Part shown: positions 1 to 5,240 of the stretch, in pieces | How the letters are laid out: the number at the start of each line of letters is the position of its first letter | Position numbering within the stretch: the first letter of the stretch is position 1 | NCBI GenBank assembly: GCA_025922735.1 | Contig: JAICHI010000077.1 | Coordinates: 1 to 5,850, forward strand | Source of the DNA: Nitrososphaeraceae archaeon | GTDB taxonomy: Archaea > Thermoproteota > Nitrososphaeria > Nitrososphaerales > Nitrososphaeraceae | Direction: 5' to 3' | DNA length: 5,850 nucleotides | Made by a program: the position numbers and the translations under genes | Notes under the pieces: model-generated | The model's input: the letters and a program-made list of their open reading frames with translations, nothing else | Database searches by the model: none | Told to the model about the DNA's origin: nothing

Positions 1-17
1 GCATTGTTTTTTGTAGC

Positions 18-383
18 GTGTCAGCTGATCCTGCAGTCAGGGAGCTAGAATGGTACCTGCGTGACCACCTATTTAGGCAATCAAACGCTGGCAAGACCTC
101 ATTTAGAAGAGAATTACTGCCACACGAAATGACGGCCCTTTACCTACGATACAGAAACTCCGACCCTGACCAGTTATCAAATATAATGACCTCTGTGATT
201 GAAATCCTGACTGCAAGAAAGGTTGTGAGGCAGGATAGCAACGAGCTGAAGCTGTTAGGCAGGATGACACGGTTACAATGCATAAAATGTTTCTATATTA
301 ATTACCTAACAGAGGTGGAGCCTAGGGCGTGCATTCGGTGCCAGCACAGTGAGCTACAGGACTTTCCAATGAAGAAGGTGTAA
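18..383 (+). CDS. Small CxxC/CxxC zinc-ribbon-like protein, function unknown
   Basis: I do not recognise this gene. From the GTG at 18 it encodes 121 residues. Residues 1-80 look wholly helical and charged, with alternating Leu/Ile/Val spacing such as could form a small winged-helix or helical bundle. Residues 88-108 carry two CxxC pairs (C88/C91 and C105/C108) separated by 13 residues, which is the usual layout of a zinc ribbon, and the protein ends about 13 residues later. Small helix-plus-ribbon proteins in archaea are often transcription or nucleic-acid-binding factors, but that is inference. The frame is open back to base 1 with no stop, so the GTG is only the first visible candidate start and the gene could begin outside the window. 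It lies in the same orientation as ycaO but 264 bases away, so a shared operon is not supported. Confidence 0.6.
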   Translation: MSADPAVRELEWYLRDHLFRQSNAGKTSFRRELLPHEMTALYLRYRNSDPDQLSNIMTSVIEILTARKVVRQDSNELKLLGRMTRLQCIKCFYINYLTEVEPRACIRCQHSELQDFPMKKV

Positions 384-477
384 ACATCTCACCCTCAGTA
401 GTAAAACTATCTTGCTGTAGCCTGAACTTGGGTGTTTGAATAAGCGTTGACTATGCCTCAGCAAAAGAATTATTGAA

Positions 478-485
478 TTTAAATA
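478..485 (+). promoter_or_regulatory. Candidate TATA box upstream of ycaO
   Basis: TTTAAATA preceded by a purine-rich GAA matches the archaeal TATA/BRE pattern. A start site about 27 bases beyond its centre would fall near 508, giving ycaO a leader of about 140 bases, or making a separate small RNA. The box is inferred from composition alone. Confidence 0.35.
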
Positions 486-524
486 CTGTTAGGACGTTCT
501 CGGTTTACAGCTCTTTCTTACCAG

Positions 525-544
525 GAAGCACTTGCCTTTGCTTC
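525..544 (+). other. Perfect 6-bp hairpin in the ycaO leader region
   Basis: GAAGCA (525-530) and TGCTTC (539-544) are exact reverse complements around an 8-base loop, extendable by one G-T pair (524/545). It sits about 17 bases beyond the start site predicted from the 478-485 box and about 20 bases before a run of six T residues, so it could be part of a terminator, a leader structure or a small RNA. A stem this short can occur by chance. Confidence 0.3.
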
Positions 545-610
545 TAGAATAGAAAAATCTCTTTATTTTTTGATTCAATTATGTGGGGCTAGGCAGGTGA
601 TGTTCTAGAA
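542..610. repeat. Two copies of palindrome TTCTAGAA, 61 bases apart
   Basis: The 8-base palindrome TTCTAGAA occurs at 542-549 and again at 603-610, the second 38 bases before the ycaO start codon. The spacing is near six helical turns, so a dimeric regulator could bind both on one face. Flanking bases are not conserved between the copies, which leaves chance possible. Confidence 0.3.
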
Positions 611-647
611 AGCTTGATATGAACTTCAGCAAGGCCCTCTAAGTGTA

Positions 648-1967
648 GTGCAGCTGCAAAGCAGGAAGAAGTGGACGATCAACGGCACGTCAAGAATTAA
701 GCCAGCGCAAGAGACTTTGAAGAAGGTGATGCCCATATCAAAGAAGATAGGCATCACCAGACTTGCCGACATTACTGACATGGATGTTCTGCGTATCCCA
801 AATTATTCTGCGGTGGTACCTGGCACGGAGGACTATATCTGGGTCTACAGCGGCAAGGGCCCAACAAAGGAGCACGCAATCGCAAGTGCACTGATGGAAA
901 GTATCGAACGCTACTCTTCACTGCCTTCAGGCTGGCCGGGCAAATTTGTCAGGTCAAGCTATTCTGAGCTGTCTAAGACCTACAAGGTGTTGCATCCTGA
1001 CAAGATAGTAGAGCCAGTAAGGTTTGTGTACCGCACCGACATGATGATGGACTGGCTACCTGGCTATGACCTTGTGAGTGGCGAGGAAATAATGGTGCCT
1101 GCATCCATAGCGTTGTTTCGGTACACTCCACCTCCGCCAGCTGTCAACCCATTTGCATACTTTCATACAAACGGACTTGCATCCGGCAATGTAATGGAAG
1201 AGGCGGTCTGTCATGCGCTATGCGAGGTAATAGAGCGAGATGCAATGAGCCTTGCAGACCTACGGGCAAGCGCTATCCCGTTCCACATCTTGCGCACAAT
1301 TGTACATTCCCTAAATGCTGCGGCATTTTCAGTGTCTCCCATTTTAGCAGACAGGTTTGTCGATGATCCGAGCATATTCCCTGACGTCGACATTTCAGAA
1401 ATTGACTTTGGGCCCGTCAAGAACTTGGTGGAAAAGTTCAAACATGCAGGCATCTCGCTCACACTAAAGGATATTACCTCCGACATTGGCATTCCAACAT
1501 TTAATGCAAGCAGCGTAGAGTGGATCAGCCACGACTACGGCTACCTTGCAGAGGGACATGGGACACATCCTGATGCAAGGATAGCACTCCTCCGCGCAAT
1601 TACTGAAGTATCACAGACAAGGGCTGCAAACATCCAGGGCGCAAGAGATGATCTGCGGAAGATCAAGTATAGCGATGAGAACACCGATGATAGACGGGCC
1701 TGGCAGTTCATGCCCTCAACAAAAAAGATCAAATTCCCAGAAGTACAGACATTCTTTAACGAAGATATTCTCGACGATATCAATTTGATTCTCTTACGCC
1801 TAAAGAGTGTAGGATTGAATCAGGTAATAATCGTCGACTTAACAAATCCGGATATTGGAATTCCAGTAGTCAGGGCAATAGTGCCAGGGCTTGAGACCTT
1901 CAAGATAACAAAGTCAGTTATGGGCATGCGGGCAAAGGTGTGTTTTAAGCAATGGGCAAGCCGATAA
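648..1967 (+). CDS. ycaO: YcaO-domain ATP-dependent backbone-modifying enzyme (TfuA-partnered)
   Basis: This 439-residue cytoplasmic protein is a full-length YcaO. The family phosphorylates a peptide amide oxygen with ATP so that a nucleophile can attack; TfuA-partnered members install thioamides, shown for thioglycine in methanogen McrA. Seen here: SGKG at 68-71, the nucleotide/metal motif SxxxExxER (S80, E84, E87, R88), a second acidic motif ALCEVIERD (E193, E196, R197), and the C-terminal VPGLE (412-416). The Pro-rich PxPxP tail typical of azoline cyclodehydratases is absent, which fits the thioamide or non-azoline branch. The GTG start is chosen because an in-frame TGA at 615-617 has no ATG after it, and the family's N-terminal motif (GTSRIKPAQETL, 13-24) starts right away. 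No clear Shine-Dalgarno is seen. The gene overlaps tfuA by 16 bases. The substrate is unknown in an archaeon without methyl-coenzyme M reductase. Confidence 0.93.
   Translation: MQLQSRKKWTINGTSRIKPAQETLKKVMPISKKIGITRLADITDMDVLRIPNYSAVVPGTEDYIWVYSGKGPTKEHAIASALMESIERYSSLPSGWPGKFVRSSYSELSKTYKVLHPDKIVEPVRFVYRTDMMMDWLPGYDLVSGEEIMVPASIALFRYTPPPPAVNPFAYFHTNGLASGNVMEEAVCHALCEVIERDAMSLADLRASAIPFHILRTIVHSLNAAAFSVSPILADRFVDDPSIFPDVDISEIDFGPVKNLVEKFKHAGISLTLKDITSDIGIPTFNASSVEWISHDYGYLAEGHGTHPDARIALLRAITEVSQTRAANIQGARDDLRKIKYSDENTDDRRAWQFMPSTKKIKFPEVQTFFNEDILDDINLILLRLKSVGLNQVIIVDLTNPDIGIPVVRAIVPGLETFKITKSVMGMRAKVCFKQWASR
1936..1940 (+). promoter_or_regulatory. Candidate Shine-Dalgarno of tfuA inside ycaO
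   Basis: AGGTG, matching the archaeal anti-Shine-Dalgarno core, lies in the last codons of ycaO, 11 bases before the ATG at 1952. The spacing is slightly long. It supports that start and translational coupling of the two genes. Confidence 0.4.
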
Positions 1968-2641
1968 TATTTCTAGGGCCATCACTGAGTCACGAAAAGG
2001 CAAGGAAAATCTTTGATGCAGACTACAGGCCACCTGCAAGAAAAGGCGACTTTTTGCGACTAGCTGCAGATTTTGATGTAGTAGAAATGGCGATCGGGTT
2101 TGTCGATGGCGTGTTCCTGCAGGACTATCCACCTACTCCGATTGAAGTATACCATCTAGCAAGAAAGGATGGTGTGCTATTGGTCGGTGCAGCAAGCCTA
2201 GGCGCATTGAGGGCAGTCGAGCTTGAAAAGTTTGGGATGGTGGGAATCGGCAAGATATTTCAACTCTACAAGACGGGCAAGGTTAATGCAGACGACGAAG
2301 TGGCAGTAACATTTGCTTCGGAGGGTGACTACCAGCTACAATCTGAGGCTATGATAGATATACGGTATAATCTTTATCTTGCACACAAAAAGGGAGTCAT
2401 CAACGAAAAGGCAAAAAGCATGCTTGTCAGACTGGCAAAAGAGATTTACTTTCCACACCGAAAATATACGTACATTCTCGAGGAAGCAAGGAACAGGTAT
2501 CCTATGCTTGAAAGCGAAATCAACTCTTTTGGCAGCTATATTAGGTCAAATAGAAAGAGCCTCAAGGAAATGGACGCAATAAGACTTGTAAAATACCTTA
2601 AGGAGCATTACGAGTCTACTAATGCTATTTCGACGCGATAG
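1952..2641 (+). CDS. tfuA: TfuA-like protein, partner of YcaO in thioamidation
   Basis: The protein has 229 residues and matches the TfuA family (named from trifolitoxin production). TfuA is thought to help YcaO by delivering or releasing sulfide for peptide thioamidation. Recognisable in order: GPSL at 9-12, PPARKGD at 27-33, the VDGVF segment at 51-55, the core GAASLGALRAVEL at 79-91, GMVGIGKIFQLYKTG at 95-109, DDEVAV at 114-119, and the conserved SEAMIDIR stretch soon after. The C-terminal 100 residues are helical and basic. The ATG at 1952 lies inside ycaO, so the genes overlap by 16 bases and are almost surely one transcript and functional unit. The 3' end overlaps the convergent receiver gene by 17 bases. 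No residue that should be present in the core looks missing. Confidence 0.92.
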   Translation: MGKPIIFLGPSLSHEKARKIFDADYRPPARKGDFLRLAADFDVVEMAIGFVDGVFLQDYPPTPIEVYHLARKDGVLLVGAASLGALRAVELEKFGMVGIGKIFQLYKTGKVNADDEVAVTFASEGDYQLQSEAMIDIRYNLYLAHKKGVINEKAKSMLVRLAKEIYFPHRKYTYILEEARNRYPMLESEINSFGSYIRSNRKSLKEMDAIRLVKYLKEHYESTNAISTR

Positions 2642-2993
2642 CTGCATTTATCTGGTTGACGAGGTTTGATATGCTGACAGGCTTTCTGATAAACGCCTTG
2701 ACATCTATTGTAGGAAACATCATCCTGAACTCTTCATAATAGATTTGAAACGCGGTCAGAAAGCAGACCTTAACGCCGGTGTCCCTTTCCTTCAACTCTC
2801 TGTACAGGTCAAAGCCGTTTATCCTAGGCATTCGGATATCAATTATCATTAAGTCATAATACATAGGTTGGAAGTTTGCAAGGGCGGCCTGCGGATCGTT
2901 GAAGGTATCGACTGAGAAGCCATGGCGCTCAAGCCCCTTCTTAAGGACATTCGTAATGTCAGGTTCGTCATCCACCACGGCTATCCTTTTCAT
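2625..2993 (-). CDS. Stand-alone receiver-domain response regulator
   Basis: This 122-residue protein is a CheY-like receiver domain with no output domain. The acidic pocket is D8/D9, the phospho-acceptor is D52 (in LMIIDIRMP), the switch threonine is T80 and the conserved lysine is K104, followed by P105, so phosphorylation should work. Between T80 and K104 lies the segment QIYYEEFRMMFPTIDVKAF, longer and more aromatic than in CheY, which usually has a short Ala/Ser-rich stretch there; I associate this with thaumarchaeal receivers. No histidine kinase or effector is in the window, so partner and output are unknown. It may act by protein-protein contact. The gene runs towards tfuA, overlapping its stop by 17 bases, and is divergent from the adenosyltransferase gene. 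Confidence 0.93.
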   Translation of the reverse strand: MKRIAVVDDEPDITNVLKKGLERHGFSVDTFNDPQAALANFQPMYYDLMIIDIRMPRINGFDLYRELKERDTGVKVCFLTAFQIYYEEFRMMFPTIDVKAFIRKPVSISNLVNQINAAIASK

Positions 2994-3018
2994 GAATACA
3001 TAAAATTTTTGGAGGCAC

Positions 3019-3026
3019 TATTTTAA
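3019..3026 (-). promoter_or_regulatory. TATA-like box of the receiver gene
   Basis: Read on the minus strand this is TTAAAATA. Its centre is about 29 bases before the ATG (2993 downward), the spacing expected if the message starts at or next to the start codon. A leaderless or nearly leaderless transcript is therefore likely. Confidence 0.45.
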
Positions 3027-3054
3027 TTCAATGGTTCCCCTTTTTCATCCAAGA

Positions 3055-3068
3055 GATATATTCTTAAA
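3055..3068 (+). promoter_or_regulatory. TATA-like region of the adenosyltransferase gene
   Basis: GATATATTCTTAAA lies 28-41 bases before the ATG at 3096. Either the GATATATT or the TTCTTAAA half could bind TBP, giving a leader of roughly 0-10 bases. With the box at 3019-3026 on the other strand it makes a compact divergent promoter region. Confidence 0.45.
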
Positions 3069-3095
3069 TTGTTCCATTCTTGCTGTAAATGGATA

Positions 3096-3656
3096 ATGAA
3101 GATCTACACCAAGACAGGCGACAGAGGCGAGACTAGGCTTATCGGTGGCAAGCATGTGAACAAGGCAGATCCGCGCATAATCGCCTATGGGGAAGTTGAC
3201 GAACTGAATTCTAGTATCGGTCTTGCAATTTCATTTCTGCGCTCAAAACAGGATCTACTTTTGGATGTAGCAGATACCTTAGAGCGAGTGCAGAATGACC
3301 TTTTTGTTCTCGGCTCAGATCTTGCAGACCCATCCTGGCCACCAGCCAATGATAAGACGCCACGCACTAGCGAAAAAATGGCGTCTGTGTTAGAGCCAAT
3401 TATCGACAGGATTGAGTTGGAGCTTGAATCGATCACATTTTTTATCCTGCCGGGAGGAAGCATAGAAGCATCACTTTTGCATCTTAGTAGGGGAGTTGCA
3501 CGCCGGGCAGAGAGAGCTGTCGTATCGCTTTCAAAGAACCAGCCAATAAACCCCGCAATAGTAGTCTACCTTAACAGGCTATCTGATCTCCTCTTTGTGA
3601 CAGCTCGGCTTGCCAACAAGAGGTTGGGCATGCAAGATATTCCTTGGAGAAAGTAA
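3096..3656 (+). CDS. pduO: PduO-type ATP:cob(I)alamin adenosyltransferase
   Basis: The 186-residue enzyme transfers the adenosyl group of ATP to cob(I)alamin, making adenosylcobalamin (EC 2.5.1.17); the family works as a cytoplasmic trimer. Seen: the N-terminal ATP-binding loop YTKTGDRGET (4-13), RIIAYGEVDELNSS (27-40), the LPGG turn, then the signature LHLSRGVARRAER with H129, R132, R136, R137 and E139, and LNRLSDLLF with N160, R161 and D164. These are the residues that hold ATP and cobalamin in characterised members. I chose ATG 3096, since the family begins with MxIYTKTGD; an in-frame TTG at 3069 would add nine unlike residues (three Cys/His-rich codons) and overlap the promoter. Length is normal. 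It fits the cobalamin-making habit of thaumarchaea. No other cobalamin gene is adjacent. Confidence 0.94.
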   Translation: MKIYTKTGDRGETRLIGGKHVNKADPRIIAYGEVDELNSSIGLAISFLRSKQDLLLDVADTLERVQNDLFVLGSDLADPSWPPANDKTPRTSEKMASVLEPIIDRIELELESITFFILPGGSIEASLLHLSRGVARRAERAVVSLSKNQPINPAIVVYLNRLSDLLFVTARLANKRLGMQDIPWRK

Positions 3657-3696
3657 ATTATCACTATTCTGTCAGCAATTGCAATGAAAGACTAAC

Positions 3697-3704
3697 ATTA
3701 AAAT
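3697..3704 (+). promoter_or_regulatory. Candidate TATA box of the small membrane protein
   Basis: ATTAAAAT lies with its centre about 34 bases before the GTG at 3735, so a start site near 3727 would leave a leader of about 8 bases. Supported only by composition and spacing. Confidence 0.3.
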
Positions 3705-3734
3705 GCCTAAAGCTGGACTGCAAAGTTATAGCCC

Positions 3735-3914
3735 GTGGGCCATATCTATAATGTATTGATAATATTGGCCATCACTTTGTTGATGGCAGTGACGACAACA
3801 GTGCTTGCATATGTTGTCGACCTGTTGCCGCAGATAGTTATTGATGACAATGTAGCGCTGATAGCATCTAATGATACCTCAACCAAGGGTAGTGAGGCAG
3901 CTCAAGACAATTAG
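3735..3914 (+). CDS. Small single-pass membrane protein, unknown function
   Basis: I do not recognise this 59-residue protein. From the GTG at 3735, residues 7-30 or so (VLIILAITLLMAVTTTVLAY and its flanks) form one clear hydrophobic helix of 20-24 residues. A short hydrophobic stretch (VVDLLPQIVI) and a polar, Ser/Thr/Asp-rich tail follow. With almost no charge before the helix, orientation is uncertain. A TAG two codons upstream (3729-3731) fixes the start at GTG 3735 or a later codon. It is in the same direction as its neighbours, 78 bases after the adenosyltransferase gene and 36 before the zinc-finger gene. A second frame, ATG 3703 to TGA 3759 (18 codons), overlaps its start and could join it by a -1 shift. 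It could be a real microprotein; confidence comes from the clean membrane helix. Confidence 0.5.
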   Translation: MGHIYNVLIILAITLLMAVTTTVLAYVVDLLPQIVIDDNVALIASNDTSTKGSEAAQDN

Positions 3915-3922
3915 CTTTAAAG
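3915..3922 (+). promoter_or_regulatory. TATA-like box of the zinc-finger/HD unit
   Basis: CTTTAAAG directly follows the stop codon of the small membrane protein, and its centre is about 32 bases before the ATG at 3951, giving a leader of about 5 bases. It suggests the three genes from 3951 to 4969 have their own promoter. Confidence 0.4.
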
Positions 3923-3950
3923 TTAGGTGTCTCATTCTCATGCATTAAGC

Positions 3951-4085
3951 ATGGCCAGTGAAAAGGATATTGTCAGTTGCCCCTACTGTGGATCAAAGTT
4001 CGACAGCAAAGAAGAGCTTTCAAAACACATAGACAGGATACACCATGGCTCAGGCCTTCTTGAAGGCGACACGAGAAAATGGTAG
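3951..4085 (+). CDS. Single C2H2 zinc-finger microprotein
   Basis: The 44-residue protein is almost entirely one C2H2 zinc finger: C10-x2-C13-x12-H26-x4-H31, with the conserved aromatic F17 and hydrophobic L23 of the fold in place. After the finger comes a short tail, GSGLLEGDTRKW. One-finger proteins of this sort are common in archaea and may bind DNA, RNA or a protein; one finger alone seldom gives sequence-specific DNA binding. The last codons overlap the next gene as ATGGTAG (start of the HD gene at 4079, stop of this one at 4083-4085), so translation of the two is coupled, and the finger may serve the phosphohydrolase as partner or regulator. It was picked by eye because it is very short. 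The partner role is inference. Confidence 0.8.
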   Translation: MASEKDIVSCPYCGSKFDSKEELSKHIDRIHHGSGLLEGDTRKW

Positions 4086-4642
4086 TAGTAGATGACCTGT
4101 CTCTTTTTTTTCATTCAGTTTTGGAGCTTAAATCCATCAGGCGCGCTGGGTGGGTCTCAAAGGTCCAAGTTGAAGACGTGGAGTCAGTTGCAGATCATAC
4201 ATTTTCAATGGCAACCATGGCGATGCTTTTATCAGACATGTTGGGCTTTGATACGCATAAGGTGATCAAGATGGTCCTGATGCATGATCTTGCAGAGTCA
4301 ATAGTGGGCGACTACATGCCCGGCGATGTGACTGCTCGACAAAAATTAGTCAAAGAGAAAAAGGCAATGAAATTCATCCTGTCCAGCATTCCCAAAGAGA
4401 TAAGAGAAGAGTATGAAGAGATCTGGCTTGAATATCTGCATAAGAGGACCGAAATTGCTAGATTTGTCCACAGGATTGATAAGCTTGAGATGGCGCTACA
4501 AGCTGATCAGTATGCAAAGCAGGGATATGCAGACAAGTTGCTGGCTCCTTTCTTTGAATCGGCAAAGACAGCCGTAGGTGACGCAGGCGACATTGTAAGT
4601 GAAATCCTAAAATCTTTAAGACCGACATCGGCCAGGAAATAG
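4079..4642 (+). CDS. HD-domain phosphohydrolase (HDDC2/YfbR-like nucleotidase)
   Basis: This 187-residue protein belongs to the HD superfamily, close to HDDC2 and YfbR, which remove the 5'-phosphate from deoxynucleoside monophosphates using a divalent metal. The metal ligands are visible: H40 in ESVADH, H69-D70 in LMHDLAE, and D134 in RIDKLEMALQAD. Also present are the N-terminal RAGWV (22-26) and the loop GDYMPGD (77-83) typical of that subfamily. It is probably a cytosolic nucleotide-pool or house-cleaning enzyme, but the exact substrate cannot be read from sequence. The ATG at 4079 overlaps the zinc-finger gene by 7 bases, and the next gene starts 3 bases after the stop, so all three form one transcription unit. 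Length is normal for the family. Confidence 0.88.
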   Translation: MVVVDDLSLFFHSVLELKSIRRAGWVSKVQVEDVESVADHTFSMATMAMLLSDMLGFDTHKVIKMVLMHDLAESIVGDYMPGDVTARQKLVKEKKAMKFILSSIPKEIREEYEEIWLEYLHKRTEIARFVHRIDKLEMALQADQYAKQGYADKLLAPFFESAKTAVGDAGDIVSEILKSLRPTSARK

Positions 4643-4645
4643 TGC

Positions 4646-4969
4646 ATGCAGTATTTCAGGGCCCTCAAGATAGGGGAAAAACGTGTAAAAGCTGCACAAG
4701 AGTTGCTGACACGCTATGCAGGGCATGGCATGCCTGCCCTCGCCCTCAAAGACAACAAAGACAATATTTGGGAACCTGTAGGAGAAGAGATGCTTTATGC
4801 CGTGATCAAGGAGGACGCCGGCTACATGATTGCCTTTTGCGACAGGAAGGGCATTGCAAAATCAATTGCGCAATGGTTTTCAGAAGATGTAAAGAATGAG
4901 ATTATCAACAAGATTAAGGCGGAGCAAAACATGGAGGAATACTTTGGGAAGCTGTCACTCCCTATTTAG
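4646..4969 (+). CDS. Conserved-looking 107-residue protein, function unknown
   Basis: I do not recognise this protein. It is a soluble, mixed alpha/beta protein with no signal peptide or membrane segment. It starts with an amphipathic basic helix (RALKIGEKRVKAAQELL), passes through a strand-rich middle around EPVGEEMLYAVIKEDAGYMI, and ends with a helical, charged tail. It has one cysteine (in IAFCDRKG), so no metal site is obvious. ATG 4646 is 3 bases after the HD gene's stop, and this tight spacing argues for a shared transcript and for a role near the phosphohydrolase. An overlapping 85-codon frame from GTG 4642 gives a Cys/Arg-rich, low-complexity product and is rejected. Real-gene confidence comes from the spacing and good amino-acid composition. 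Confidence 0.78.
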   Translation: MQYFRALKIGEKRVKAAQELLTRYAGHGMPALALKDNKDNIWEPVGEEMLYAVIKEDAGYMIAFCDRKGIAKSIAQWFSEDVKNEIINKIKAEQNMEEYFGKLSLPI

Positions 4970-4973
4970 CCCG

Positions 4974-4991
4974 TTTTATCACGCCAATTTT
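4974..4991 (+). terminator. Candidate oligo-T terminator after the three-gene unit
   Basis: Two TTTT runs (4974-4977 and 4988-4991) begin 5 bases after the stop of the last gene of the unit. Archaeal RNA polymerase ends transcription at such T tracts without needing a hairpin. The runs are short, so this is weak. Confidence 0.25.
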
Positions 4992-5232
4992 GCTGTCACC
5001 TCTGTCTGGGCTCTCATACTAACACTGTCTAAGAGGTAAATGAGGCAAGGGTGCCTGCCAGTAGTAATAAAAAAGTAAATCACGAGAGTGGAGCCAAACC
5101 GATAATGAATATTGTGACCCTATTGCAAGAAATGCAATTGACTGCAGAATCACCTATCTATCTTTGCGTTTTTAGAAAGGAATAGATCTGCCAAATAATA
5201 TTGCTGTAACAAGACTACACATGCAGATATGG

Positions 5233-5240
5233 CTTTTATA
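5233..5240 (+). promoter_or_regulatory. TATA-like box near the LOR/SDH gene
   Basis: CTTTTATA is the best TATA match in the gap, but its centre is only about 18 bases before the ATG at 5255, which would place the start site at about 5263, inside the gene. An alternative box, CAAATAATATT at 5192-5201, would give a leader of about 30 bases. The two cannot be told apart by eye. Confidence 0.3.

Larger units (their letters stand above)
384..647. other. Non-coding stretch upstream of ycaO
   Basis: No convincing gene lies here; ATG-started frames on the plus strand stop within a few codons. It holds a TATA-like TTTAAATA box (478-485), a perfect 6-bp hairpin (525-544), an A/T inverted repeat ending in six T residues (553-571), and two copies of the palindrome TTCTAGAA (542-549 and 603-610). 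It probably contains the end of the upstream transcript and the promoter and leader of ycaO. The T-run at 566-571 could be an archaeal oligo-T terminator or, since CTTTATTTTT resembles a TATA box, a second promoter nearer ycaO; the sequence does not decide. Confidence 0.5.

Noticed and set aside
384..647. A tRNA or other structured RNA gene in the gap before ycaO
   Set aside because: No cloverleaf, T-loop (GTTCRA) or other known RNA signature could be found; only a short hairpin is present.
1211..1492. Minus-strand open frame of 93 codons inside ycaO
   Set aside because: It lies antisense to a clearly coding, motif-rich region and its product is Ser/Met-rich without any domain.
1541..1783. 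Minus-strand open frame of 80 codons inside ycaO
   Set aside because: Antisense shadow of ycaO with no recognisable product.
1850..1967. A Pro-rich (PxPxP) tail that would make this YcaO an azoline-forming cyclodehydratase
   Set aside because: I looked for it at the C-terminus; the protein ends in a basic, Cys-containing tail without that motif, so a thiazole/oxazole-type natural-product cluster is not supported.
1914..2132. Minus-strand open frame across the ycaO/tfuA junction
   Set aside because: Antisense to two well-supported genes, and composition (His, Leu, Ser, Arg rich) is not protein-like.
2379..2582. Plus-strand 67-codon frame inside tfuA
   Set aside because: Alternative frame of tfuA, Arg/Lys/Ser rich, with no domain.
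3069..3095. TTG start nine codons before the adenosyltransferase ATG
   Set aside because: The family begins at the ATG; the extra residues are unlike homologues and overlap the promoter region.
3185..3463. Minus-strand 92-codon frame inside the adenosyltransferase gene
   Set aside because: Antisense shadow of a gene with intact family motifs.
4642..4899. 85-codon frame starting GTG 4642
   Set aside because: Overlaps the 107-residue gene in another frame; the product is Cys/Arg rich and looks like out-of-frame translation.
5105..5185. 26-codon frame in the gap before the LOR/SDH gene
   Set aside because: No ribosome site, no motif, and a length expected by chance.
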